From Nocardia sp. BSTN01 (lineage in GTDB: Bacteria; Actinomycetota; Actinomycetes; Mycobacteriales; Mycobacteriaceae), in the NCBI RefSeq assembly GCF_015354405.1, contig NZ_JADKYP010000041.1, positions 1 through 64,000 on the forward strand: 64,000 nt of DNA, read 5' to 3'. Under the pieces are notes generated by a model. It saw only the letters and a program-made list of their open reading frames with translations. It did not search any database and was not told where the DNA came from. A program made the translations under genes and the position numbers. Positions 8,097-16,269 of this stretch are shown here, piece by piece (position 1 is the first letter of the stretch; every line of letters starts with the position of its first letter).

Positions 8097-8822
8097 GCGT
8101 CGTTTCCGGGGGCCGCCGGCCTTGCCCGCCCGCCCCGGTTTCGCGGCGCCACCCCGGCGCGCGGCCGGTTTCGCACCACTCTCACCCCGGCCCCTACCGC
8201 GCTGCGCCGCACCGCCTTCGGCGCGCGCGCCGGAATCCTGCCGGCCGCGCCGATCCCGTTCACCGGTGGTCCGGGAACTGCGTGCCGTGCGGCCCCGCAC
8301 GACACCGATGAATTCCTCGGCCAGTTCGACCGCGTCCTCGATCGGCCAGGACAGGGCGATCTGCGTCGGATCGACATCGGTGAGCGGACGATAGATCAGG
8401 TCGCGGCGATGATGCAGCCGCGCCAGCGACTGCGGAACCACCGCCGCCCCGCCGACCGCGGCCACCAATTCGACGGTGTCGCCCACGGCGTCGAGATCGG
8501 TCGCGTCCTGCATCCGCTCGCCGGCCAGATCGGCCAGACTCACCTCGTCGAACAACCCGATCGGATGATCCTTGGGCACCACCGCCACGGCGACCTCGTG
8601 GTAGAGCGGAATCGCGTGCAGCCCTTCGCGTTCGATCGGCAATCGGACGAAGCACATGTCGACTCGTCCCTGCGCCAGGGCCTCGCGCTGCTGGGCCTGC
8701 GGCACCGCGATCACGTCGAGCGGGACGTCGGGGAAGCGTTCGGCCCACACCCGCGCCCACTTGGCGACGGTGACGCCCGGGACGTAGCCGATGCGCAGCG
8801 CGGTGGGAGCAGACTCGGTCAT
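8088..8822 (-). CDS. LysR-type substrate-binding domain protein lacking a DNA-binding domain
   Basis: A 244-residue protein. Residues 8-175 are a periplasmic-binding-like LysR ligand domain (LRIGYVPGVTVAKWARVWAE at the start, VPKDHPIGLFDEVSLADL in the second lobe, AVVPQSLARL in the hinge return). The usual N-terminal winged-helix DNA-binding domain is absent: the ATG at 8822 starts right at the ligand domain, and the in-frame sequence upstream is not HTH-like. The last ~65 residues are a low-complexity tail rich in Arg, Gly, Ala and Lys (for example GRAGKAGGPRKRRGR). That tail could bind nucleic acid non-specifically or be disordered. Such free-standing domains occur in actinobacteria; their role is unclear. 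Confidence 0.8.
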   Translation of the reverse strand: MTESAPTALRIGYVPGVTVAKWARVWAERFPDVPLDVIAVPQAQQREALAQGRVDMCFVRLPIEREGLHAIPLYHEVAVAVVPKDHPIGLFDEVSLADLAGERMQDATDLDAVGDTVELVAAVGGAAVVPQSLARLHHRRDLIYRPLTDVDPTQIALSWPIEDAVELAEEFIGVVRGRTARSSRTTGERDRRGRQDSGARAEGGAAQRGRGRGESGAKPAARRGGAAKPGRAGKAGGPRKRRGR

Positions 8823-9016
8823 GCGGCCAGCGTATGGCACCGGGCGGGCCGGTTCGGCATCCGCCGCCGACCCCAGCGGCCCGATACGCGATCGAGGTGA
8901 CGCGGAGGTCGACGGCAGTGGTCGAAACCGTGCCCACCGGGCGAACACGGTAGAAATGATCGCAGTACGTTTCCCATCCTCCCCCGGCGTGCCGGGCAGA
9001 CCAGATCGGATATGCG

Positions 9017-9664
9017 TTGACGACCCCCTCCCCGGCCCCGATGGCATCCGGCGGCCCCGGATTCGATCGGCCGCTGTTCACCACCATCACCGATTTCGCC
9101 GACCACACCCGGTGGCTCAACGACACGATGCTGTGGTTGACCGATGCCGGTCTGGCGGTGTTCGCGGTGCTGATGGTGATCGGCTGGTGGCAGGCCCGCC
9201 GCCGCGACGACCGGACGATGGCGCTGGCGCTGCTGGCTCCGGTGAGTGTGGTGATCGCCTATCTGGTCGCCGAGGTGGTGAAGGTGATCGTCGCCGAACC
9301 GCGCCCGTGCCGGGGCGTGCCCACCGCCTACATCATCGAGACGTGCCCGGTGCCGAGCGACTATTCGTTCCCCAGCGGCCACACCACCACCGCCGCGGCG
9401 ACCGTCGCGGCGCTGTATCTGCTGAATCGGCGGCTGGGCTGGATCACGGCGATATTCGCGGTCGTCCTGGCCTTCAGCCGGGTCTACGTCGGCGGTCATT
9501 ATCCGCACGACGTCGTGGCCTCGGCGATCCTGGCCATTCCGGTCGCCACGGCCGTCAGTCTGCTGCTGGCCCGCCCGGCCACCGCGGTGGTGACGCGGAT
9601 GCGGTCCTCCGCCCTGGCACCGCTGGTCGCCGACCCCGGAAGTACGCCGGTCTCGCGGGTGTGA
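9017..9664 (+). CDS. PAP2-family membrane phosphatase
   Basis: A 215-residue integral membrane phosphatase with the three PAP2 motifs in order: KVIVAEPRP (about 93-101), the PSGH box in SFPSGHTTTAA (about 119-129) and SRVYVGGHYPHD (about 154-165), whose His residues form the catalytic centre. Five to six TM helices surround them. Likely substrates are undecaprenyl diphosphate or another lipid phosphate. The TTG at 9017 gives the longest likely product; an ATG at 9041 in the same frame is an alternative. It is divergent from the LysR-like gene and precedes the fluoride-channel pair. Confidence 0.85.
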   Translation: MTTPSPAPMASGGPGFDRPLFTTITDFADHTRWLNDTMLWLTDAGLAVFAVLMVIGWWQARRRDDRTMALALLAPVSVVIAYLVAEVVKVIVAEPRPCRGVPTAYIIETCPVPSDYSFPSGHTTTAAATVAALYLLNRRLGWITAIFAVVLAFSRVYVGGHYPHDVVASAILAIPVATAVSLLLARPATAVVTRMRSSALAPLVADPGSTPVSRV

Positions 9665-9697
9665 GCGGGGCCGGCCGGATTCGCTATCCTGTCCGAC

Positions 9698-9770
9698 GTG
9701 GCGGTGGGGCTCGCCACTTCGGCGCAGCGGCCGGAGCAACCGTGATCCGACGATCGCCAACAGTCCCTAC
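9698..9770 (+). promoter_or_regulatory. Probable fluoride riboswitch (crcB motif)
   Basis: The leader of the crcB pair carries the shape of the fluoride aptamer. A GUGGCG/CGCCAC stem (9698-9703 with 9712-9717) encloses an 8-base loop laid out like the consensus GGCGAUGG-N4-CGCC, with A changed to G. Loop bases GGGGCU (9706-9711) can pair with AGUCCC (9762-9767) to form the pseudoknot, followed by the conserved CUAC. A second stem GGCG/CGCC (9721-9724 with 9755-9758) separates the two. The element lies directly upstream of two fluoride-channel genes, which is the typical context. The assignment rests on manual pairing; a covariance-model search (Rfam RF01734) would decide it. Confidence 0.72.
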
Positions 9771-9804
9771 TCGAGGTACTGCCATGTTCGTGTTCGAGTA
9801 GGAG
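9766..9804 (+). promoter_or_regulatory. Ribosome-binding-site-hiding hairpin of the crcB riboswitch
   Basis: CCTACTCGA (9766-9774), at the 3' end of the aptamer, is perfectly complementary to TCGAGTAGG (9794-9802). The latter contains the first bases of the Shine-Dalgarno AGGAG (9800-9804) for the TTG start at 9812. Aptamer folding with fluoride would tie up the 5' arm and free the ribosome-binding site. Without fluoride the 9-bp stem should block initiation. This is inference from base pairing. Confidence 0.65.
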
Positions 9805-9811
9805 TCCGTCG

Positions 9812-10330
9812 TTGTCCGAACTACGCCGCGAGGAGCCCCGGCCCGGCGCATCCGCCGACCGGCCGGTCGATCCCGATATCGATCTGCACGTCCCGTCCCA
9901 GCGCCGCGAGTTGCTGCGCGAACACGGCGCCGTGCTGGCGGTCATCGGGCTGGGTGGCGGTGTGGGCGGTCTGGCCCGCTACGGGCTGACCCAGCTGCTG
10001 CCGACCCGCCCCGGGCAGTTCCCGTGGGGCACCTTCACCGAGAACGTGCTCGGCTGCCTGGCCATCGGCGTGCTCATGGTGCTGATCACCGAGGTGTGGT
10101 CGGCGCATCGGCTGGTGCGGCCGTTCCTGGGGGTCGGATTTCTGGGCGGGTTCACCACCTTCTCCACCTACGCCGTCGAGATCCGCAATCTGCTGCAACC
10201 CGGTTCGGCCGTGACGGCGTTCGTCTATCTGGCGGCGACTCTGCTCAGCGCGTTGCTCGCGGTGCTCGCCGGGGTGACGGTGACGCGAATGACGGTGCTT
10301 CGCAAGGTGATTCGAGGGGAGGCACGGTGA
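9812..10330 (+). CDS. crcB1: Fluoride channel subunit CrcB/Fluc 1
   Basis: Fluoride exporter subunit, 172 residues with four TM helices. Signature residues are GGGVGGLARYGL (TM1), PWGTFTENVLGCLAIGVL (TM2, with the conserved Asn) and GFLGGFTTFSTYAVE (TM3 break with the Phe-box and Thr/Ser track that conduct fluoride). The first ~40 residues are an extra hydrophilic extension. The TTG start at 9812 follows AGGAG by 7 bases; this ribosome-binding site is the one masked by the upstream hairpin. It overlaps crcB2 by four bases. Paired crcB genes usually form an antiparallel heterodimer. Confidence 0.92.
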   Translation: MSELRREEPRPGASADRPVDPDIDLHVPSQRRELLREHGAVLAVIGLGGGVGGLARYGLTQLLPTRPGQFPWGTFTENVLGCLAIGVLMVLITEVWSAHRLVRPFLGVGFLGGFTTFSTYAVEIRNLLQPGSAVTAFVYLAATLLSALLAVLAGVTVTRMTVLRKVIRGEAR

Positions 10331-10689
10331 CCGTCGTCCTGGTCTTCGCCGGTGCGGTGCTCGGCGCCCCGGCCCGCTATCTCACCGATCGGTTCGTTCA
10401 GGCGCGCCACGACAGCCTGTTCCCGTGGGGCACGCTCACGGTCAACATCGTCGGCTGCCTCATTCTGGGCGCGCTCACCGGTGGTGCGGCCGGAAGTCCG
10501 GTGCTGGCGTTCGCCGGCACCGGATTCTGCGGGGCGCTCACCACTTACAGCACCTTCGGCTACGAGACGGTCCGGCTGCTGGAACAGCGCGCGGTGTTCT
10601 ACGCCGCGATGAACGTGGTGATCAGCGTGATCGCCGGACTGGGCGCCGCACTGCTCGGCTATGCCGTCACGCACGCGGTGCTCGGCTGA
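10327..10689 (+). CDS. crcB2: Fluoride channel subunit CrcB/Fluc 2
   Basis: The second Fluc subunit, 120 residues and essentially only the four-TM core. Visible motifs are GAVLGAPARYLTD, PWGTLTVNIVGCLILGAL and GFCGALTTYSTFGYETV, the counterparts of those in crcB1. The GTG at 10327 overlaps the crcB1 TGA (GTGA), so the two are translationally coupled. It is expected to pair with CrcB1 in a dual-topology heterodimer. It converges on the PucR-type gene with a 17-base gap and no clear terminator. Confidence 0.92.
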   Translation: MTVVLVFAGAVLGAPARYLTDRFVQARHDSLFPWGTLTVNIVGCLILGALTGGAAGSPVLAFAGTGFCGALTTYSTFGYETVRLLEQRAVFYAAMNVVISVIAGLGAALLGYAVTHAVLG

Positions 10690-10706
10690 GATCTCGCGTA
10701 CTCTGC

Positions 10707-11924
10707 TCACCCGGCTCGTCCGTGCGGCTGGTCCCAGACCAGCGCCAGATACATGCGGGCCCGCTCGCGCGGCGAATCCAGGCGCTCTCCGAGCAGATCG
10801 TGCAGCCGGTCCATGCGGTAGCGCACGGTCTGCGGGTGGATGTGCAGATCGTCGGCGACCGCGTGCCGGTCGCCCATGTTCCACAGCCAGCTGCGCAGCG
10901 TTTCGACCAGCCGGTCGCGCTTACCGTCGGGCAACTCCCGAAGTGGTTGCAGCACTTGGGCTCGCAGCGTCTCCAGCAGCCATTCGTCGCGATTGGCGAT
11001 GATGGTGTCGAGTTCGTCGGCGACCACCACCGGCGATCCGGACAGCACCCCGGCCTTGCGCAACCGCAGCGCGGTGCGAGCGATCCGCATACCGGTCGGC
11101 AGCAGGTCCAGCGTGAGCGCGTGGCCGATCACCGCGTCGCAGCCCCGCAGCGCGGCGATGAGCCGGGTGATCCGCCCGCCCAGCATCGGACTGGGCACGA
11201 TCGCCCCGACCGCGTCGTCGCGCCGGATCGGCAGGCAGTGACCGCCGAGATGTTCCACCACCCCGCAAGAGCGCGCATCGGCCGGATCGGCGAGCACCAC
11301 CGCGACCTCGGGAGGTAGCTGCCAGCCCGCGCGCTCGGCGGCCAGCCGGATTCCGATGGTGTCGGAACGCCCGGAAAGCAACATTTCCGCCAATTCCTCG
11401 CGATGGCGTTCCCGGGCGGCGCTGGACGCGGATTGTTCGAGCACATAACCGTGCGCGGAGGCCGCGGAGAATTCGTCGACGAAGGCGAAAACGGCCTCCG
11501 CCAGCACCGCGAGCACCTCCGGTCCCAGGTCGAGTTTCAGCGCCGTTTCCGCGACGTGATGCCAGGCCGCCCGGGCGCCGACCTGGTACGCGCCGAGCAG
11601 ATCGGACAGGTCCGCGCCGTCCTGCAGTTGCTGGCGCCCGACCTGTTCGAAGACCAACTGCGTCGGCGGCGGAACACCCTCACCGGCCGAATCTCCTGTG
11701 CGCGGGCCGTGTTCGGCCAGGTCCAGCAGCCGATGGACGAACAGCACTCCGACCTCGGCCACCTCGGGGCGATGGTCGTCGAGATAGCGCGCGTAGTCGG
11801 GCCACTCGGCGGCGAGCAGATCACGGACCTCGTCCAGGAGGTCGGGCATCCTAGCGTCGAGTTCCTCCGAAAGCTGCTCCAATGCCTCCGGTGTTATCGG
11901 AATTTCATTATGGGAATCGCTCAT
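10707..11924 (-). CDS. PucR/CdaR-type transcriptional regulator
   Basis: A 405-residue regulator. Its C-terminus (about 335-400) holds the PucR-type helix-turn-helix: RDRLVETLRSWLWNMGD, then the HIHPQTVRYRMDRLHDLLG recognition region. The centre resembles the GGDEF-like CdaR domain, and the N-terminal ~170 residues are a helical domain rich in acidic residues that is common in actinobacterial members. I prefer the ATG at 11924 because GAGAGGA lies just upstream; an in-frame start further up has none. It is divergent from hpnC across a 104-base AT-rich spacer with a perfect palindrome, so it may control the hopanoid operon, itself, or both. Confidence 0.85.
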   Translation of the reverse strand: MSDSHNEIPITPEALEQLSEELDARMPDLLDEVRDLLAAEWPDYARYLDDHRPEVAEVGVLFVHRLLDLAEHGPRTGDSAGEGVPPPTQLVFEQVGRQQLQDGADLSDLLGAYQVGARAAWHHVAETALKLDLGPEVLAVLAEAVFAFVDEFSAASAHGYVLEQSASSAARERHREELAEMLLSGRSDTIGIRLAAERAGWQLPPEVAVVLADPADARSCGVVEHLGGHCLPIRRDDAVGAIVPSPMLGGRITRLIAALRGCDAVIGHALTLDLLPTGMRIARTALRLRKAGVLSGSPVVVADELDTIIANRDEWLLETLRAQVLQPLRELPDGKRDRLVETLRSWLWNMGDRHAVADDLHIHPQTVRYRMDRLHDLLGERLDSPRERARMYLALVWDQPHGRAG

Positions 11925-11980
11925 TCGAGTCCTCTCCGACTCGATTATCTTCCGGATACAAAAAAGACCAACCGGAATCA

Positions 11981-11995
11981 CTTCAACGGTTGAAG
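11981..11995. promoter_or_regulatory. Palindrome between pucR-type gene and hpnC
   Basis: CTTCAAC-G-GTTGAAG is a perfect 7-bp palindrome with one central base. It lies 33 bases upstream of hpnC in the only AT-rich stretch between the divergent genes. It is a good candidate operator for the adjacent PucR-type regulator. Confidence 0.5.
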
Positions 11996-12028
11996 ATTTG
12001 AGCCCTGTGTTGCGTTCACCATCGAATC

Positions 12029-12883
12029 ATGGACGCAGCGACAGCCCCGGCCCGCTGGCTGCGGGCCCGTGAAAAGGAAGAGAACTTTCCCGTCGCGCTG
12101 CGGTGGTTGCCGCGCGAACCACGCCGGCACCTGCACGCGGTCTACGCAGCCACCAGGTTAATCGACCAGGTCGGCGACGCAGCCCCCGGCGATCGTGTGT
12201 CGCACCTGCTGACACTGCGCGCCGACCTCGCCGGTCTCTATCAGGGTCGCACACCCGACGATCCGGTGCTGCAGATGCTGGCACCCACCGTGGCGGCGTG
12301 CGATCTGCCGCAGGAGGCGTTCCAGGAACTGATCGAGGCGAATCTGCTCGATCAACGCGTCGGCCGCTACGCCACCTTCGAGGATCTGCTCGGCTACTGC
12401 CGGCTGTCGGCGAATCCGGTGGGCCGCTTGGTGCTGGCGGTCTTCGACCAGTCCACACCGGACACGGTGGCGCTGTCGGATCGGGTCTGTTCGGCCCTGC
12501 AGGTGCTCGAGCACTGCCAGGACGTGGCCGAGGACTACGCGGCCGGGCGCATCTATCTGCCGCAGGACGATCTGGCCGCGGCCGGGGTGACGGACGCGGC
12601 GCTGGCCACCGGCGGACCGGGTGATCCGGCGTGCCGGGCGGTGGTGCTCACCCAGGTCGAACGCTGCGAATCGATGCTCGGCGAAGGCGCTCCGCTGGTC
12701 GCCCGGCTCACCGGATGGGCCCGGCTCGCGGTCGCGGGGTATCTCGCGGGCGGCTGCGCGACCGCGCGGGCGTTGCGCGTGGCCGAGGGCGACGTGTGGA
12801 GTCAACCGGTGCGGCCCCGGCACGTCGACACCGTGGCCTCGATGGTCACGCTGCTCGGCAAGGCCACGGTGGTGTCGCCGTGA
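12029..12883 (+). CDS. hpnC: HpnC, presqualene-type squalene synthase subunit
   Basis: A 284-residue trans-isoprenyl diphosphate synthase (squalene/phytoene synthase fold) that with HpnD and HpnE converts two farnesyl diphosphates to squalene. In the three-enzyme route HpnC acts on presqualene diphosphate to give hydroxysqualene. The first Asp-rich region is reduced (TRLIDQVGD). The second is [15 protein letters not shown], with YLP following as in the family. It starts with an ATG at 12029 and ends in a GTGA overlap with hpnD. It is first gene of a long operon running to 23.9 kb. Confidence 0.9.
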   Translation: MDAATAPARWLRAREKEENFPVALRWLPREPRRHLHAVYAATRLIDQVGDAAPGDRVSHLLTLRADLAGLYQGRTPDDPVLQMLAPTVAACDLPQEAFQELIEANLLDQRVGRYATFEDLLGYCRLSANPVGRLVLAVFDQSTPDTVALSDRVCSALQVLEHCQDVAEDYAAGRIYLPQDDLAAAGVTDAALATGGPGDPACRAVVLTQVERCESMLGEGAPLVARLTGWARLAVAGYLAGGCATARALRVAEGDVWSQPVRPRHVDTVASMVTLLGKATVVSP

Positions 12884-13788
12884 GCGGTATCGCGATCGGG
12901 CCGACCACGGCGGCGGCCTACGACACCTGTGAGCGGATCACCCGCACCGAGGCCAAGAACTTCTACTACGGCATCCGGCTGCTGCCCCCGGAGAAGCGTT
13001 CGGCGCTGTGCGCGCTCTACGCGCTGGCACGGCGCATCGACGATATCGGTGACGAGCAGGGCGAACCGGCCGCCAAAACCGAGGCGCTGACCCTGTTGCG
13101 CAAGGAATTGGACAAGGTCACCGGCGGCGCCGGAACCGACGATCCGGTGCTGTTCGCCGTGGCCGACACCGCTCGGCGCTATCCGGTGCCACTGGGCGCG
13201 TTCGGCGAACTGATCGACGGGGTGCGGGCCGATGTCGACGGCGTCACCTACACCGACTTCGACGAGCTGACCCACTACTGCCGCTGCGTGGCCGGGGCGG
13301 TGGGCCGCTTGTGCCTGTCGATCTTCGGCTCCGGCGGCGATCCGTACGCCCCGCTGTACGCCGATCAGCTCGGGATCGCGTTGCAGCAGACCAACATTCT
13401 GCGCGATATCCGCGAGGATCTCGGCAACGGCCGCGTCTATCTGCCCCGGGACGAGCTGCTGCGTTTCGGCGTCCGGCTGGAACTCGACGCCGGTGGGGCG
13501 CTCGACGATCCCAACGGCGGACTGGCCGCGCTGATCCGCAGCGGCGCCGAACGCGCCGAGAACTGGTACTGCCTGGGGCTGCGCCTGATTCCGCATCTGG
13601 ACGGGCGCAGTGCCGCCTGCTGCGCGGCGATGGCGGGTATCTACCGGCGGCTCAACGGGCGCATCCGCGCCAATCCGGTGGCCGTCTACGACCGGCGGCT
13701 GTCGTTGAGCGCACGGGAGAAGACGCGCGTCGCCTCCGGCGCGCTGCTGCAGTATTCGATGACGGCATTCGGGTGGGGCCCGCGATGA
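12880..13788 (+). CDS. hpnD: HpnD, presqualene diphosphate synthase
   Basis: A 302-residue squalene/phytoene synthase-family protein. It joins two farnesyl diphosphates to presqualene diphosphate. Both Asp-rich metal sites are intact: [12 protein letters not shown] near residue 50 and [22 protein letters not shown] near 175-195. [14 protein letters not shown] near the N-terminus is typical of HpnD. The GTG start at 12880 overlaps the hpnC stop, and the 3' end overlaps hpnE by ATGA, so translation is coupled through the three squalene genes. Confidence 0.93.
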   Translation: MSGIAIGPTTAAAYDTCERITRTEAKNFYYGIRLLPPEKRSALCALYALARRIDDIGDEQGEPAAKTEALTLLRKELDKVTGGAGTDDPVLFAVADTARRYPVPLGAFGELIDGVRADVDGVTYTDFDELTHYCRCVAGAVGRLCLSIFGSGGDPYAPLYADQLGIALQQTNILRDIREDLGNGRVYLPRDELLRFGVRLELDAGGALDDPNGGLAALIRSGAERAENWYCLGLRLIPHLDGRSAACCAAMAGIYRRLNGRIRANPVAVYDRRLSLSAREKTRVASGALLQYSMTAFGWGPR

Positions 13789-15254
13789 CGGCGCGGGTGG
13801 CCGTGGTGGGCGGCGGGCTCGCGGGGATCACCGCGGCCCTGCGCTGCGCGGACGCCGGATATGCGGTGCGGGTGTTCGAATCGCGCCCCTGGCTGGGCGG
13901 GCTGACGCATTCGTTCCCCCGTGGTGCGCTGTGGATCGACAACGGCCAGCACGTCTTCCTGCGCTGCTGCGACCGCTATCTCGCGCTGCTGGATCGGCTC
14001 GGCATGCGCGATGCGGTCCGGCTGCAACCGCGACTCGACATTCCGGTCTCCGGCGCCGGGCGGGTGGGCAGGTTGCGGCGGTTGCCGCTGCCGGCGCCGC
14101 TGCATCTGAGTTGGGCACTGCTGCGCTATCCCTGGTTGTCGCCGGGCGCGCGGCTGCGGTTCGTCCGGGCGGCGCTGGCGCTACGAGCCGTCGACACCAG
14201 CGATCCCCGCGCGGACGCAACCAGTTTCGGCGACTGGTTGCGTGCGCATGGCCAGGATCGCGACGCCGTCGACAGTCTGTGGGATCTGGTCGGCATCGCC
14301 ACCCTCAACGCCCGCGCCGACGACGTATCGCTGGCACTGGCCGCCACTGTATTCCAGATCGGCCTGCTCACCGACTCGGACGCGGCGGATATCGGCTGGT
14401 CGCGGATTCCGTTGCGGCAGTTGCACGGCGACGCCGGGCAGGCGGCACTCACCGCGGCGGGCGCGACGGTGATCCACGAGAAGGTCACGGCCGTCCGGCG
14501 TTCCGAGGCCGGCTGGTCGGTGCACACCGGCGACAGCGAATTCGCCGCCGACGCGGTCGTCTCGGCGGTGCCCCCGACGGCGGCACAGGCGGTGTTGCCC
14601 GCCGACGCGGTGGAGCTGCCCGCGAATTGGGCTGCTGGCCTGGGTAGTTCGCCGATCGTCAACATTCATGTGATCTACGACCGGCCGGTGATGGACGAAC
14701 CGCTGCGAGCCGGTGTCGGCACGGTCGTGCAGTGGGTGTTCGACCGGACCGATGCATCCGGGTTGCGCACCGAGGCGGGTCCGCGCAGTGCGGCCGCGAC
14801 CGACGGCCCCGGCGCGGCGGGAGCAGCGAGCCCGCTCCCCGCGGGCGCGCAGTATCTGGCCGTCTCGGTCTCCGCCGCCGATGCCTTCGTCGATCGCCCG
14901 GTCGCCGAGCTGCGCCGGGAATTCCTGCCCGCCCTCGAACAGCTGCTGCCCGCCGCCCGTGCGGCACAGGTGGCCGACTTCTTCGTCACTCGCGAACGCC
15001 ATGCGACGTTCCGGCCCGCGCCGGGCAGCGCGCGGCTGCGTCCGCCCGCGGCCACCGCGTTGCCCGGCCTGGCGCTGGCCGGGGCGTGGACCGACACCGG
15101 CTGGCCCGCGACCATGGAGGGCGCCGTGCGCAGCGGGGAAGCCGCTGCGGCCGAAGTCATTTCGCATCTGGCGGGGCTACGGCCCCGCGCCGGTGCCGCC
15201 GAGCGCACCGGTACGCCCGAACCCCGCACGCGGATATCGGAGGTGATCAGATGA
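13785..15254 (+). CDS. hpnE: HpnE, squalene-forming FAD-dependent oxidoreductase
   Basis: A 489-residue amine-oxidase/phytoene-desaturase-like flavoprotein that reduces hydroxysqualene to squalene. The N-terminal dinucleotide-binding motif is [16 protein letters not shown], followed by the acidic ribose-binding strand (VFESR) and WLGGLTHSF. The C-terminus has the FAD-closing segment [24 protein letters not shown] Gly/Ala/Pro-rich insertion at about residues 325-355 may be a surface loop. The ATG at 13785 overlaps the hpnD stop; its own stop overlaps the next start (ATGA). Confidence 0.92.
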   Translation: MTARVAVVGGGLAGITAALRCADAGYAVRVFESRPWLGGLTHSFPRGALWIDNGQHVFLRCCDRYLALLDRLGMRDAVRLQPRLDIPVSGAGRVGRLRRLPLPAPLHLSWALLRYPWLSPGARLRFVRAALALRAVDTSDPRADATSFGDWLRAHGQDRDAVDSLWDLVGIATLNARADDVSLALAATVFQIGLLTDSDAADIGWSRIPLRQLHGDAGQAALTAAGATVIHEKVTAVRRSEAGWSVHTGDSEFAADAVVSAVPPTAAQAVLPADAVELPANWAAGLGSSPIVNIHVIYDRPVMDEPLRAGVGTVVQWVFDRTDASGLRTEAGPRSAAATDGPGAAGAASPLPAGAQYLAVSVSAADAFVDRPVAELRREFLPALEQLLPAARAAQVADFFVTRERHATFRPAPGSARLRPPAATALPGLALAGAWTDTGWPATMEGAVRSGEAAAAEVISHLAGLRPRAGAAERTGTPEPRTRISEVIR

Positions 15255-16267
15255 CAGTGACAACCCTGTCCACGGTCGATGCCGACGGTCATGCCGTCCG
15301 GTCGGCGCTGTGCGACGCCGTCGGACGGCTCGACGACGCGATCCGGCCGGTGGTCGCCTATCACCTCGGCTTCTGCGACGAACACGGCCGCCCGGTCGTC
15401 GCCGACAGCGGCAAATCGGTGCGGTCGCGGCTGACCATGCTCGCCGCCCACGCCGCCGGCGGCGACGCACTCTGCGGGATCCCCGGTGCGGTGGCGGTCG
15501 AACTCGTGCACAACTTCTCGCTCGTGCACGACGACCTGATGGATCGCGACGCCACCCGTCGGCATCGCCCCACCGTGTGGGCGGTGTGGGGAGATCCGGT
15601 CGCGGTGCTGGCCGGTGACGCGATGCTCTCGCTGTCACACGAGGTGCTGCTCGATTCCGGCTCCCCCCATGCGGTGGCGGCGGCCCGGCTGATCGGGAAG
15701 GCGACCCAGGATCTGATCATCGGCCAGGCCGCCGACGTCGGCTTCGAACATCGCAACGATGTGGGCCTGGCCGAATGTATCCGGATGGCCATGGGCAAGA
15801 CCGCGGCGCTGCTCTCGGCGAGCGCCGCGGTCGGCGGCGTCTTGGCCGGAGCGCCACCGGCGACGATCGCGGCGCTGCAGGCATACGGCGACAGCATCGG
15901 CCTCGCCTTCCAGCTCGTCGACGATCTGCTCGGCATCTGGGGTGATCCGGCGGTGACCGGCAAACCGGTGTTCTCGGATCTGCGCTCACGCAAGAAGTCG
16001 CTGCCGGTCACCTGGTGCCTGGAATCCGGCCGCCCGGCCGGGCAGGCGCTGGCCCAGTGGCTGGCGCAATCGGGCGAACCGAGTGAGCACGATCTGCGGG
16101 CCGCCGCCGACATGGTCGAGACCGCCGGTGGCCGGCGCTGGGCGCGGGCCGAGGCCCGGCGGCGGGTACGCACCGCCCAGCAGGCCCTCACCGCGGTCAC
16201 CCTCACCCCCGAATACCGCCGGGAGCTCTGCGACCTGGCGGATTTCATCGTGGAACGGAGTGCATAG
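15251..16267 (+). CDS. Polyprenyl (probably farnesyl) diphosphate synthase
   Basis: A 338-residue all-helical trans-prenyltransferase that condenses IPP with allylic diphosphates. The first Asp-rich motif is in LVHDDLMDRDATRRHRPTVW (DDxxD, about residues 95-101) and the second is QLVDDLLGIWGD (about 220-231). GKTAALLSAS and FSDLRSRKKSLP are conserved between and after. In a hopanoid operon the expected product is farnesyl diphosphate for HpnD. Chain length cannot be fixed from motifs alone, so a geranylgeranyl product remains possible. It overlaps hpnE by four bases and is followed by shc after two. Confidence 0.9.
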   Translation: MTVTTLSTVDADGHAVRSALCDAVGRLDDAIRPVVAYHLGFCDEHGRPVVADSGKSVRSRLTMLAAHAAGGDALCGIPGAVAVELVHNFSLVHDDLMDRDATRRHRPTVWAVWGDPVAVLAGDAMLSLSHEVLLDSGSPHAVAAARLIGKATQDLIIGQAADVGFEHRNDVGLAECIRMAMGKTAALLSASAAVGGVLAGAPPATIAALQAYGDSIGLAFQLVDDLLGIWGDPAVTGKPVFSDLRSRKKSLPVTWCLESGRPAGQALAQWLAQSGEPSEHDLRAAADMVETAGGRRWARAEARRRVRTAQQALTAVTLTPEYRRELCDLADFIVERSA

Positions 16268-16269
16268 CA

